A DNA stretch of 64,000 bases from Rhypophila decipiens (GCA_033297075.1 MU858111.1:123424-187423), one strand, 5' to 3'. Shown: positions 1 to 10,952, counted from the first letter of the stretch. The notes: generated by a model not told the origin, from the letters alone. Numbers and translations: made by a program.

Positions 1-960
1 ACCATGGCAAACTGTTGCTAGAATAATCGGGACTGGAAATTCAATGGTCTGTGCTGGTAGCTTGAACTTAACAGAATGGTCAGATGGCTGGGGTGTGCTG
101 TACATAATGGTACCTTGAGGCTTATATACAAGTAGTTGGCTACAATGTATCGGGAAGTAATGAGGCACCAGACTTGCCGCGTCCCGTCCGAGGTGTTTGT
201 CCCGAGCATGGTGCTAAGGGCTTTCTGGTCTAGCATCTGAACGGGCTGGTGTTAAAGAGGTCCAAAACGCATACAAAAAAGAGCCCCACAAAGACCTCTA
301 AGATTACGCCAAGCCCACTGCACTAACAGCAAAGGCGAACATCTCGAGGGTCTTTTTCTCTAAGACTGACATTAGGATCGTGTCAAACCTATATACGAAA
401 TTGACATTAGAGGTAAAGAAGGTTGAAATTAACTAAAATCTACCTAAAGTTTCCATTTCTCAAAGAACATTTGCAGGCTTATGATGTAGTTGTGAAGATA
501 TTCAGCTTTGAAGCTGTTTTGTGGTGGTTGTGTGGTGTGTTTTGGTGTTAGTTGCAGGGACCCCGGTTTTGGACCTCTTTAACCTTTGCCTCTGGACGCA
601 GCCCCGGTCTTCTCTTTTTTAAACACCGTCCAAAGCAGGCGTGGAAAGCTCGGTATACCAACCAGGCTCTTGCTTGGCAAGCTTGGGTCATCTGAGAGAA
701 GAAAGTGACAAAACAGGTGGCGCCAATCCTGTGGTGTATCAGCCCGGAATCGTCAGTGTCGCGCCTAGGGACTGTCGGCATCCAATCCGAAAACCTGGTG
801 GCTTGTTTGTGCATGATTTATTGATGTGGCATATGCACATGCATGGTCTAGGCCGTGACCTCCGGTTGAAATATCACACTCGCAACACGCACGTCGAACC
901 GAACAACAATAATAGTACGTAATATAGTCTCTGGCTCCCCCCTCAGCCTGCTTGCCAGTA
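1..960. other. Intergenic, no gene seen
   Basis: No open frame here looks protein-like. The stretch is partly AT-rich around 340-470. It contains the terminal inverted repeat element listed separately at 251-583. Confidence 0.6.
251..583. mobile_element. Possible MITE with 18-bp perfect terminal inverted repeats
   Basis: The 18-mer gttaaagaggtccaaaac at 251-268 recurs as its exact reverse complement at 566-583. Together they bound a 333-bp non-coding segment. Size and perfect termini suit a miniature inverted-repeat transposable element, but I see no clear target-site duplication: the flanks read ...ctggt and ctttg.... A hairpin-forming regulatory element is the alternative. Confidence 0.4.
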
Positions 961-2982
961 TCATATCCGCCCCAAATCCTCCTCCAAAAGCGCAACAACC
1001 CCAGCATACACCTCCTGCCTCAAATCCTCGCTCTCCAAGTCCAGCTTTCCAAATTCCGTACCCGTACCACCCCCAGTCCGAAACTCGCAATCAAGACACC
1101 TCCTCACGGCGCTCCCATAATTCGAACGAGTCTGCTCCACCTCTTTCAACAGTCTCTGGGCCGTCATATAATCCGACACCAGATTCCTCGCACCACCACC
1201 TGTCTTATTCTCTCCACCCCCAAAAACCTCCTCCGGCAACCGCATCGAATCAAGGGTCTTGTTCTTCTCAAGCTCAATGAGTAACACGCCCAGTGCCAAC
1301 AAGGTAGGATTGCGAATCAGAGGCATAAATCCCGACTGTTCGTTTTTGCCGCTTGTACCGCCGCTGCTTCCGGCCATAACGAATGCATGCACATAGTACG
1401 ACGACGACAAGAACGAATCTCTCCCATCTTTTTTCAAGTTTTGAATAACGAAAAACACGTTCCTGCTGCTGGGCGTCTCGGGCAGCCAGGCTGTCTTGTA
1501 AAGCTGCAACACACTTCTCGCGATAAAGACGGCCAGCTGGAGACGATTGCGGTATCCCAGCGGTGGCAAGCCGTCCTTTCCTTCGAGAACCTCCCTCAAC
1601 GATACAACTCTCCAGCTTGAACTTGGCTCGGCCATTAGCTTAGGGACCGGATACACCGTGTAGCTCCTCCTCGTTTCAGATTTCGAGCCAGCATCGGGGT
1701 CAAAAACGACCCCGTAGCAGTCCACCTTTTCCTGTTGACTTTGCGCTCCAAGTGCTTTTCGCAACTGCCCACATAGATCTAGGCCTGAGTCAACACTAGA
1801 TAATGCAAGGCTGGTAACCTCGATGGTCATCTTGGACATGAGATTGGAAATCAAAGGGGCTTCTTCGGCTTGTTGTTGAGCAGACTTGTTTCTTTGAGCG
1901 GTTGAGACAAGTGTCGATGATTTAGTTGCAGTTGTGACCGTAGTCGACTTGAAGGACGCGAAGCTCACCGACTTCAATCTCTTGGTGGCTGGTCGAACCG
2001 GCGCGCAACCTGCGATGGCTCTCGACAAGGCGGCGGAGCTGTCTGTTGCTGCATGCCGCTGTGGCACTGTATTTGCCTGCAGAAGGATTTCTTCCCACGA
2101 AATAGTTTGTGAGTTCTCCGTCGACTGCTCTTGTGGATTGTTTGGGGCTGCCGACCGTCCAGATTCCGAAGACAGAGCCAGACGAAACTTGAGATCCTGT
2201 ATTATATCCTCTTCGTCGTGTTCCGGTGTGATATCGGCAGACCAAGTCGACAGCCGCATCAGCACTTTGTGCTTGCAAGCGCAAGCAAGGCTCGAGCTCA
2301 CCGCGCGGTACAGGCTTGACGAGAGTCCACGTAAGATGGATAAGAAGCGCACATCGGATCGGGCTCGTCGCTTGGGTTCGAGATCGATACTCATAATCGT
2401 TAGTGACTCAAGGCTGGACACTCCATCTCGGATGGTAGACAAGAGCTCGGTGTAAGCGGGCCGCTTAAACATAAACGTCACGCGCTTGAGTTCCCTCATG
2501 ACTGAGGAACCCTCTGTCTGTTTGCCCTGTAACACAAGAGGAAGGATGTCAACGCTGGCGTTGTTGGAAAGACTTTGCTGAACAGAAGAGGCATGGACTT
2601 GCCTTGGAACCAACATTGAGTTTCTCCATGGCCTCATCGATGGCCGCCTTCATAGCATTGACCGTGTCTTCAAAGGCATCCCAAGACCGCCATAAACGGA
2701 CCCGATCTTTCGCTTGATTTCTTGCTCCTGCCACAGCTCTCCAAACGGATCCTCCACCATTGTGTCGACCATGGAGGCGGGGACCAAGCCATCAAGCAGC
2801 TTCTCGCAGACGTTCAGAAGCTTGACGCGCTCGGTCTTGAGGTTTCGAACCACGCTCCGAAGCTCGCTCTCGTATTTCCTCCATTTCTGGATGGTGCGAA
2901 CGCCATCCCCGTAGTGTTCGAGTGCAGAGATTAGCAAAGGTATGCTGCCGAGAACGATGCCTGCAACCTCGAAGCCCGACAT
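961..2982 (-). CDS. DUF7580-family protein, frame broken near its N-terminus
   Basis: This is a fungal-specific protein of the DUF7580 type. The N-terminal block (SGFEVAGIVLGSIPLLISAL) is a hydrophobic helical start common to fungal incompatibility/NLR-like proteins. The C-terminal half carries the pseudokinase-like DUF7580 signature, including NPTLLALGVLLIELEK. The start is the ATG at 2982; an upstream in-frame GTG at 2988 is unlikely to be used. Exon 1 is 2603-2982 and exon 2 is 961-2526. The 76-nt intron between them has a GC-AG donor (AAG|GCAAGT) and acceptor TTACAG, phase 0. Exon 1 is one nucleotide short: family-like sequence before about 2706 (ending QEQEIKRKI) continues in another frame as RVRLWRSWDAFEDTV. 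This is either a real inactivating deletion or a sequence error. It is divergent from the gene at 3355. Molecular function is unknown; a role in recognition or incompatibility is inference. Confidence 0.72.
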
Positions 2983-3354
2983 GCTCACAGTGGACGACCG
3001 GTACTTGACTGACTCATGAGTTCATCATATAAATGCACATGTCCCAAGTTGATGGATATGCTCCGAGTGAAGAAAGATGAGGGGTAATGCGGCTCAGCTG
3101 CAGAAGCTGTGACACTAAAACCTCTGTGCCGGGAGACTAAGTGGGCGGTTATCTCGCCAGAGAGCGTCTCGACGCGCGGTGTGATTGGTCATTGGTGAGC
3201 CGGACTGTTGGTGAGCAGGACCTGTTGGTGAGCTGGCGATGCTGCGATTAGCAATCTCCCGCTTCTCCTCATCCGATTTCCATCTGTGAATGAATGCATC
3301 GGATTCACAAGTCGCCCTATCAAAGTGTGAAAGATCCGACCTTACACAACGAGG
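2983..3354. promoter_or_regulatory. Bidirectional promoter with CCAAT boxes and a repeated TTGGTGAGC motif
   Basis: This 372-bp gap separates two divergent start codons. ATTGG (reverse CCAAT) occurs at 3184-3188 and 3191-3195. TTGGTGAGC occurs three times, at 3192-3200, 3208-3216 and 3225-3233, spaced 16 and 17 bp. Shared control of both genes is inference. Confidence 0.45.
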
Positions 3355-6300
3355 ATGGCCGACGGCAAGATATCAAAGCACGTCAACAACTGCTTGTCGG
3401 TGTTCGGACACCTGCTCTTACTTGACGCGCCAACAAACAGTTATGATACTCCCAACAAAGAAGTCGTCGACTCTCTCCGCGAGGAAGAAGCACGCTTCAA
3501 GGTCTGGGCTGGGAACATCGGCGCGCACAAGGCAGGACGAAGCTCCCTTGACTACCGACTCAGGGATGCATCTCATATCCAAGAGCAGGTCATTGAGCTC
3601 ATCACTGATTTGACCGGCTTGATAGAGGGTGCCCGCGCAATTATCACGGGTGAGAAGATACCCTGGGATAAGCTCGACGATGGCGACAGCTCTTCGATCG
3701 ATGATGCTAGCGATTCGGTCGAGGATGATTTCCCCAAAACAGAACTCGATCAGATTGTGATGGACGCTGCCGACGTTATCAACTGTCTCTTGCGCCTGAG
3801 CGTGGCTATCAGAAACCCTGCTCCTCACGATCGCTTCGCTGCATCTGTGCCTGCCATAGACACAGATCATTACGAACCGTTCGGTGTTCAACACGTCCAG
3901 GGGAAGTTCGGACAAGCCGACCAGTGGCTCGCAGCTCGGCTGGGAAGGGCGATATCCAGACGCCGGCAATATTTCAAGTACCGGGAACGGCACCACCAGA
4001 AACTCTCTGAGGGTCTCGCGCTAGACCATGGCGCAGACCATGGTTTATCGTCCCATGTAACGCGTGATGGAGTCAGCACGATTGCCTCTTCGATTCCGGA
4101 AGAAGTCAAAGGCGCGCCATTCGATCGACTTCCTTTGTCAACCGTGGATGAAGACGCTTTATCAGACTCCGGGGTATCGCAGACCTCATTTGCATCTTCG
4201 AACGCAGAATCTGAAAAGCTCAGAGTCCCTCCTATACCAGAGGAGGCACACAAAGGACCATTCGAGTGCCCCTTCTGTTTCAGGATGATCACTGCCTCGT
4301 CAACGATCTCCTGGAGACGCCATGTCTTTGGTGATCTTCGGCCGTACATCTGTTTATGGGAGGGCTGTGATGACCCCATAATCAGCCTGAGCGTGAGACC
4401 TGCTAGGCCGGAGGATGGTATCCAGTGTCCCCTCTGTCAGGAAGCGCTGACGTCTTTCAAACTATATCAGCGTCATGTCGGTCGTCACCAGGAGCAGCTT
4501 GCCTTGTTTGCCCTCCCGCCTCTAGATTCGACGAGCGAGGGCGATGGTGAAGCCGACAGTGAAGCTGATCACTCTGGACAATCGGATGCCGGCAGTTCCT
4601 CCGAGGAGTATGACGAGACGAAGGCCAAGGTCCAGAAAGCCAGGGCGAGGGCAGAAATGGATCGCTTGAGGTCTGAATACGAGGAACTGGAGCGCCGAAT
4701 TTACAGTGACGAAGAGCCAAAGGACGTTCGGCAGTTTAACTTGCCAATGAGAGAGGAAGAAAGGTGGCTGAGGCAATATTTGGAGGAGACCGAGCTTCAG
4801 AGGGCTAAGGAAGAATTGGACTACATGAGGAGGGAGGGCCAGGGAGCCACAGGAGGACTGGATCGCAGGGAGTATGAGAGGCCTCTAACTTCGTCAGACA
4901 GGCAGGTTCTTGCCGACTTGGAGCAGTTGAGACGATTTCCGGTCCGAGGATGGTGGAAGAGTGCAAAGGAGTATGTCGAGAAGGGCAGAGCAAATGAGGC
5001 GAGGATTCGGAGAAACGTGGAGGAGCTTCAGAGACTGGAGAAGGAGCTTCGGGAAACGGAGGAGATGAGGAGACTAGAGGACGAATTGGACCACCAAAAG
5101 GAGATAGAGGAGGCCAACCCAGAGAAGAAATTGGACCCTGAGGTAGAAGCAATGAAGAGGCAACTGCAGCAATACAAGATAGAATCCCAAAAGAAGGCAA
5201 AAGAGAAAAAACAGAGAGAGGAGCTTCAGAGACTGGAGAGACTGGAGGAGTACAGGAGACTAGAGGAAGAATTGGACCGCCTAGAGGAGGCTAACATAGA
5301 GAAGAAATTGGATCCGGAGGTGGAAGCATTGAAGAGACATCTCGAGAAAGTCAAATTGGAAGAACAAAAGAAGGCAGAAGAGGAAAATCAAAGGAGACTG
5401 GAGGTGCAGCGGAGGCTAGAGGAAGAATTGGACCACCTAAAGAGGATAGAGGAGGCCAATGTAGAGAAGAAATTGGACTCGGAGGACGAGGTAGAAGCAA
5501 TGAAGAGGGAACTTCAGCAATTCAAAATGGAACAACAAAAGAAGTCAGAAGAGGAGGAGCTTCGGAGAGCAAAGGAGAAATTGGGCCACCAAGAAATATA
5601 CGATGGATGGGTGCTTCAGAAAGCAAAGGAAGAGCTTCGGAGACTACAAGAGCGAAATGAGCGTTCCCTCCAAGAACAGATATCGCTTGCCAAAATCCAA
5701 GAGGCCCTCAAAGAAGTGGAAAGCCGGACTGAGAACAATGACAAACCTGGGACCGACACACAACTTTCAGCCGGGCCTCATGTACCTCTGACTTGCGAGA
5801 TGCCAGGTTGTAACCGAAGACGATGTAAGCTCGACGACCCGAATGACCCCAAAGAAAGCCAATGGTGTCGCGAACATGTCTGCAGTGCAACTGGCTGTAG
5901 CCGAGTTCGCGTCTCGTCGCTTGATGCCACGGGTACGGTTCCTTTTCAATATTTCGAAACGGAATGTGACCAGCATTTCGTGCATCCGGCAGCAGCGAAG
6001 TGGGAACGTCTTTCAGCCATGCGTGATGAGACGTCGAGAGCGAGCCCCAGCCCTAACCCAGGAGGCGATCGCAAAGGCAAGGGCAAAGAAACCGGTCATC
6101 TTTCTTCGGAAGGACCAGGCGGTGACTTAAACGACCCACAGCGCCCTGTGGGACTGAATGATGCCACGGAGGAATCAAGAACCGAGGGCTCTGCTCGTGA
6201 TCCGCAAGAAGGCGCGAGCCCAACAGAGACGCTCGAATCTCGACCCGACGACGCCATTCGCGATGTAATATTCATCGATACCTCTCCGTCCTCTCTCCCC

Positions 6301-6849
6301 GAAGACGTGTCTCGACACGATGCCGATCCCCCGAAAGACACCTCCATCTCTCCCACGACAGGAAAAAGAGCAGCGCCAGAGTTGGGAGCTGACCTAGACC
6401 CAGATCCTTTCATGTTTCGAGAGGGTGCAGATTGGCTTCCTAAAACAACAGGTGCATCCACGAAAGGTTTATTTTCCGATACGCAACCATCCAAGGGAAA
6501 GGGAAAGGAACCCACAAGTCGGGAGCCACCAGCCCTGTTGTCAAACATCGTCGAAATGGGTAATTTTACATCAGCGTACAGATTCGTAGATGGAGCTGTA
6601 GCTGTAGCTCCAGTAAGCCCAAAACGAATCCCTGACGAAAAATGGGAGAGCTATAAGGATATTATTGCCGAGAAATACATGACATGTACTCTTGAAGAGG
6701 TCGGGCAATACATGGCCGAACATTATAACTTCCACGCAACGTAGGTATTCCCCTATCTCATCTCTACGCTATAAACTAACCTCCGTTGAAATAGCAAGAG
6801 ACAGTATATCCATCGCGTGAAGGAGAAGTGGGGGATTACGAAGTACTAG
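3355..6849 (+). CDS. AcuF-type C2H2 finger, coiled-coil and Clr5 domain protein
   Basis: Two exons, 3355-6740 and 6795-6849, are joined by a 54-nt intron (GTAGGT...AAATAG with a CTAAC branch site), giving about 1146 residues. Residues 1-220 match the N-terminal helical region of fungal proteins named oxidoreductase acuF-like C2H2 zinc-finger proteins. Finger cysteines are C305, C308, C333 and C338; a second finger has C358, C361, H374 and H378, followed by GRHQEQLALFALP. Compared with the family as I know it, the segment between the two fingers looks unusually short. Residues from about 420 to 800 are charged coiled coil with three tandem repeats centred on EKKLDPEVEAMKR. A Cys-rich patch lies near residue 815. 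Splicing completes a C-terminal Clr5 domain (DEKWESYKDIIAEKYM ... RVKEKWGITKY). Clr5 is named from a fission-yeast silencing factor; the role here is unknown. Same-frame sequence continues beyond the TAG. Confidence 0.72.
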
Positions 6850-8114
6850 GCGAATAGCCAGCCGATTCGCGTTATTCCACCGTTAAGGTATCGACCAGAA
6901 ATACTGCCGAATCTTCCGTTACTCGCCGAATACGACAAGGAAACCCGTATTGTACTGTGGGAGACGTACGAATCGTCGGCCTCGGACTCGAAAGAAAGGG
7001 CAGAAGCCTTAGAGAAGATCCAACGTTTTGAAACTGTACTATTTGGTAAAGGAGCCAGGCGGAAACAGGCATTCGCTCAGCGTCAGGCACAGCAAGGGCA
7101 GAACGACGCCCAGCAGTCTCTAGAGGAAGACGACCAACGCTCGCCAGGTCCTCCAGCCCCTGTTTCCCCGGCTCCTATTTCGCCTGCACTGGCGTCCCCG
7201 CCAGTTGACCCGCAAGACCGCTGGGCACAGATTCGCAAGAACGCCATGGAGAGAGCTGCTCAACGCAAGCAGCGGGAAGACGGACCTGGAAGTGAAGCCG
7301 GCGGAGGTGATCGGGCACCTAGCAGCGGCTTTCAAGCAGCTCTTAGCGAGGAATTGGCCATCTCTTTAGACCAGAGTAACCGGATATTGGAAAGCCATTT
7401 GGCCGGTGGCGGCTCCGCGGGTGAAGATCCGGGACAGCAGCAGGATGTTGACGACGATGGTGGTGGCATTGGGCCGGGAAACGGCGTGGCAAGCTGCGTG
7501 CAAGGCTGTCAGAACTGGAGCAGGCCCTAGCTGCAAAGGAGCATCCAAAGGTGCAGGCCGAGATTGATCAAGCCGTGGTTGAAGTCCAAGCAGAACTCAA
7601 TGCGCTAGAAGCGGAAAGTCTGTCCAGCCGGTCCCGAAACGTGGTTGAGGAAGGGCTCGCGGAAAGTCTGAGCCGGTCCCAAGACGTGGTTCGGGAAGAG
7701 CTCATTCAAAGACGGGACGCAGTCATTAAAGCGCAGAAGCTGCTCGGACGAGTCTACCCCGAGCCGGGACAGAATCCGGCACCGACGCCACCGCCGCGAG
7801 CACCCACCCCCGATGGATACTCGTCGGCTGAGCCAAGGCCGGCCTGGGGAACCGACTCTCGGCTCCGCCGCCGAGAGCGCCGAGAGCCAAACCGAGATCG
7901 AGATCGATATGGACAGCGGAGAAACACAGGTCGGATCGACCTAAACGCCAAGTACCATTTTGTCTTGTGCTGCGAATGTGATTACCTGGTCAACTTGGAG
8001 TTATCAGAGCGATGTCCTAACATCACAAATGGGCACAGTGCCAGCATGTCCTCGGTTACTGCTGCAAGCCTGCGGCAAACGAAGGATGGGTTGCTGTCGC
8101 GGATAAACAGATAG
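6850..8114 (+). pseudogene. Coding-like continuation after TAG: probable broken 3' part of the Clr5 gene
   Basis: Immediately after the TAG at 6847-6849 the same frame stays open for 227 codons to 7530, with compositionally protein-like content: NLPLLAEYDKETRIVLWETY, then Pro-rich and Gln-rich stretches. Around 7450-7490 the coding character moves to another frame by one missing base (or two extra). It then continues to 8114 as helical, charged sequence (KLRARLSELEQALAAKEH, then AEIDQAVVEVQAELNALEAE) and ends with a CCECDYLVNLELSERC segment. I found no in-phase intron that would remove either break. Either the upstream gene was once much longer, or this is a separate degraded gene. No family is recognised for this part. 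Confidence 0.45.
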
Positions 8115-8640
8115 AATGAAGAAAGGTCTTCCGTTCCTTCCTTCCACACATCGGGAGGGGCGAGCCTAGACCTGCACAGCCCGGATCAGATTTGCACCCA
8201 CAAGGTCACTTGACCGACACGAGGAAGGCACCAAATCACAAAAGGCAGGCAGGGGCTTACAGGTCAACCAGAAAGAATACATGTATATACAAAAACAGCT
8301 GGGCAGTTGCAGTGGCAGCATTTCTATATGCTGGCTGCCTGTCCTACATAAACCGTTAGTAGCTTCCAATTATGACCCACGCTTGGTTATCGTGACCAAA
8401 TGAAATCTTAGGTAGGTAGGTATGTGCCTATCAATGTCAAGGCCAAGAAGTCTCTCAAGCCTCGGTTTCTTATCAAAGCTCAAGGATAGTCGCCCTTCGT
8501 TTGTCCCGGTTTCTCATATATTAGTACCTACTTACTGGTAGAGGCTCAACTAAACCGCAAAGCAACGCTACATTCCGTATCCTAACAATTCCATCTCGCT
8601 AGCCGCTGATATGTTGCTGGCCCCTTCATTGCGCTTGGAG
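8115..8640. other. Intergenic, convergent 3' ends
   Basis: This lies between a plus-strand relic and the 3' end of the minus-strand PHD gene. No coding signal was seen. Confidence 0.6.
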
Positions 8641-10305
8641 TCAGACCTTCATCCCATTCTCCATGACCTTCTTGCCCTTCTCAAATATAATGGTACTGAA
8701 GGCCTCATAATCGCCGTCATCAACAAGATGCTCGTCATCCTCCACATCAGGCGGTAGACGGCAGTACAGCCCCTTTCCGGGCTTCGGCCAAAGCGCCACA
8801 AGAGGGTCGAATTCTTCCTCGAGATCATCCGCCAGGGTGGTCGGCGGAATCTGCTCCTGCCCCACGTCCTTCGGCTTCCCATTCTTGCCATTCTTGGCCC
8901 CGTTAGCTCCGCCACCAGAGCCTGCTTTCCGGACAGAATTCATCTGTCCTGCGGAATTAGCATCAGCACGGGGGAAGAGACCTTCTGTCGTTAAGGAGGC
9001 AAAGATGGAACGTGGAGGGTGGCCATTCGTAGATGGGGACCCGATCGTATTTCCACCATCCTGGCCAGGGAAGATGGGCAGATCGGGGTAAAGTTCCAGG
9101 CTGTGCATAAGTAACGCGACGAGCTCTGGTTGGGGGAGTGTTAGTAAATAAGCACGCTTCTGTTGCACGCTCTTGCCCGCCCAGCTCTCCTTAACAGGCT
9201 GCTGCGGCTGCTTAGGCGGTGGCTCGACCTTTTGCTTCTTGGCGGCGGGCTGCCGTGGCTCTCGTTTGGCTTGACAGGTGTTGCAGTACCAGCTCCGATT
9301 TTGGTCGCGCACCATGTCATCCGAGATCCAAGGGTCGTGACACCATTGGTGCCAGCCGTCGTTGCAGCCGTCGCAAAACACCATCTGGTTGCTGGTCGGG
9401 CTGTGCATGCGGCTGCACTTCTTGCACAAAGCCTGCTCTGCCGTGCGCTTTCCGTAGTGTGGCCTCTTTCGGCTGCCGCTGGCTTCCATGTCTGCTGGGT
9501 TGTAGGTCAAGGGCTTCTGGACCTGCCTACCGGACTTGGTCATGGTATGCGGCTGCTGCCTTTGTGCGATGGCGAGGGCTTTCTCGCTGGAGCCGTCGTC
9601 TGATATATCGGACATGCTGGAGAGGCTGCTCGTATCATCCTCCTTCTTAGGATTCCGACGTTTCGAGGTGGTGGTTCCTGCTGCCCGTGGCGCCTTGGTC
9701 TTCTTCACCCTGTATTCGGCAGCACCAGCTTTGACCGTCGATGGCTTCGTCGTGACAGGCTTGGCCGTGATAGGCTTGGCCGCGATAGGCTTACCTCCTG
9801 CCGTTAAGCCGCTGTTTATCCGTTGGATCGCGCTCATTGCCGGTGGCTTCGTCCGAGCAGGGCCTGGGGCCGGTGTGGGCACTGTCAGATATGAAGACGT
9901 CGCCGGCTCAACTTTAACAGTAGTAGGTGGCGGTGGTGTGGGAGATGACACGGGCATCTTCATGGTCATGGAAGTCGTGGTGTTCATGCTCATAACGAGC
10001 CTGCGCTTAACGTCTTCGTAGGCGGCTGGCTGGATACTCGAAGTGACAGATACAGTCTTTGATGCCGCTGACAGGGCAGAACTCAGACTGGTAGATTCGC
10101 CCTTCATACGCTTCAGGATCATCTGCGTCGCTGCCGTGAACTGCGGGACGTATGGTGGTCGAGAGTGTGAAATGCAGCCAGACGGAGCCCTGGCCGGAGT
10201 GACACCCGGCACAGGCGCCGGGTTTCGTGCAGGTTCCCCATTGTTCGGAGGTTGACTCTGGGTATTGAAGGCAGGCGCGTTCCTTGGCACGTTTGGATCG
10301 GCCAT
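8641..10305 (-). CDS. PHD-finger nuclear protein
   Basis: This is an intronless 554-residue protein starting at the ATG at 10305. A single canonical C4HC3 PHD finger spans about residues 294-344: CKKC, CDGC, HQWCH and CNTC, with the aromatic residues typical of methyl-lysine or unmodified H3 tail readers. The rest is low complexity. There is a Pro/Ser/Thr-rich N-terminus, degenerate repeats of the form xKPxT near residues 171-192, an acidic Ser-rich block (DDTSSLSSMSDISDD) and a conserved C-terminal tail containing YCRLPPDVEDDEHLVDDGDY. Expected location is the nucleus, as part of a chromatin complex; which complex cannot be told from sequence. The upstream region carries three phased CACGTG boxes. 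Confidence 0.85.
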   Translation of the reverse strand: MADPNVPRNAPAFNTQSQPPNNGEPARNPAPVPGVTPARAPSGCISHSRPPYVPQFTAATQMILKRMKGESTSLSSALSAASKTVSVTSSIQPAAYEDVKRRLVMSMNTTTSMTMKMPVSSPTPPPPTTVKVEPATSSYLTVPTPAPGPARTKPPAMSAIQRINSGLTAGGKPIAAKPITAKPVTTKPSTVKAGAAEYRVKKTKAPRAAGTTTSKRRNPKKEDDTSSLSSMSDISDDGSSEKALAIAQRQQPHTMTKSGRQVQKPLTYNPADMEASGSRKRPHYGKRTAEQALCKKCSRMHSPTSNQMVFCDGCNDGWHQWCHDPWISDDMVRDQNRSWYCNTCQAKREPRQPAAKKQKVEPPPKQPQQPVKESWAGKSVQQKRAYLLTLPQPELVALLMHSLELYPDLPIFPGQDGGNTIGSPSTNGHPPRSIFASLTTEGLFPRADANSAGQMNSVRKAGSGGGANGAKNGKNGKPKDVGQEQIPPTTLADDLEEEFDPLVALWPKPGKGLYCRLPPDVEDDEHLVDDGDYEAFSTIIFEKGKKVMENGMKV

Positions 10306-10952
10306 GGTGTAAGATTGTCAAGTCAAAGAATGGACGTAAAAGGAAGTCGCAAGATGACGGTTACGGAACGGTCATGTCCTCAAAAACGCCCGTGTATCTG
10401 GTGAAAAAGCGAGTTAGCGGGAACCAGCATAAAGACCAGACGTTGCGGCAGATCGTGGAGTAAAGAATTCCGTAGAGGGTGAAGCTCGATCTTGCATCAA
10501 AAGAAACTGCACTCACCATCACTGAATCCCCTCGAAATTTCCGTTGCGCGCAATCCCTACGGCAAGCCTCATGTCCAGATTCAAACGATACAATCGTTGA
10601 GGCGGCCCTTTGCCAAAATTGGCTTTGTTAATGGATTGGAATTGAGACTTGTTCAACGCTTGTCCCACATGCAGTCGCAAGTGACGATTGACAAACCCTT
10701 GGCCCCTCACGTGAAACTCACGTGAAACTCACGTGCACCCAGTCAGCCCAAAGTCTACCATCTTAGCCCCTGTAAATTTGGCAAGAGCCAGCTGCCAAAA
10801 CAGCGGCAATTTCCCCAGAACATCAAGATGATAGATCTCAGCACGGCTGGGCTTATTAACCAAACTTTAAATCACGAAACGGACTTACTCGTAATCATTA
10901 CTGACATGGTCCCATCTTGTGTATTTGAGCTACGACCAAAGGACAAAAACGT
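10306..10952. other. Upstream region of the PHD gene and 3' flank of the CoA-transferase gene
   Basis: There is no coding sequence in these 647 bp. The three E-box copies are listed separately. Minus-strand 5' UTR of the PHD gene presumably covers the part nearest 10305. Confidence 0.6.
10706..10735. promoter_or_regulatory. Triple CACGTG E-box array at 11-bp spacing
   Basis: CACGTG occurs at 10708-10713, 10719-10724 and 10730-10735 within a repeated CACGTGAAACT unit. CACGTG is the palindromic site of bHLH factors such as Cbf1/CpcE/Pho4-type proteins. The spacing is about one helical turn, so three dimers could bind one DNA face. The array lies 401-430 bp upstream of the PHD gene start. Confidence 0.6.
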
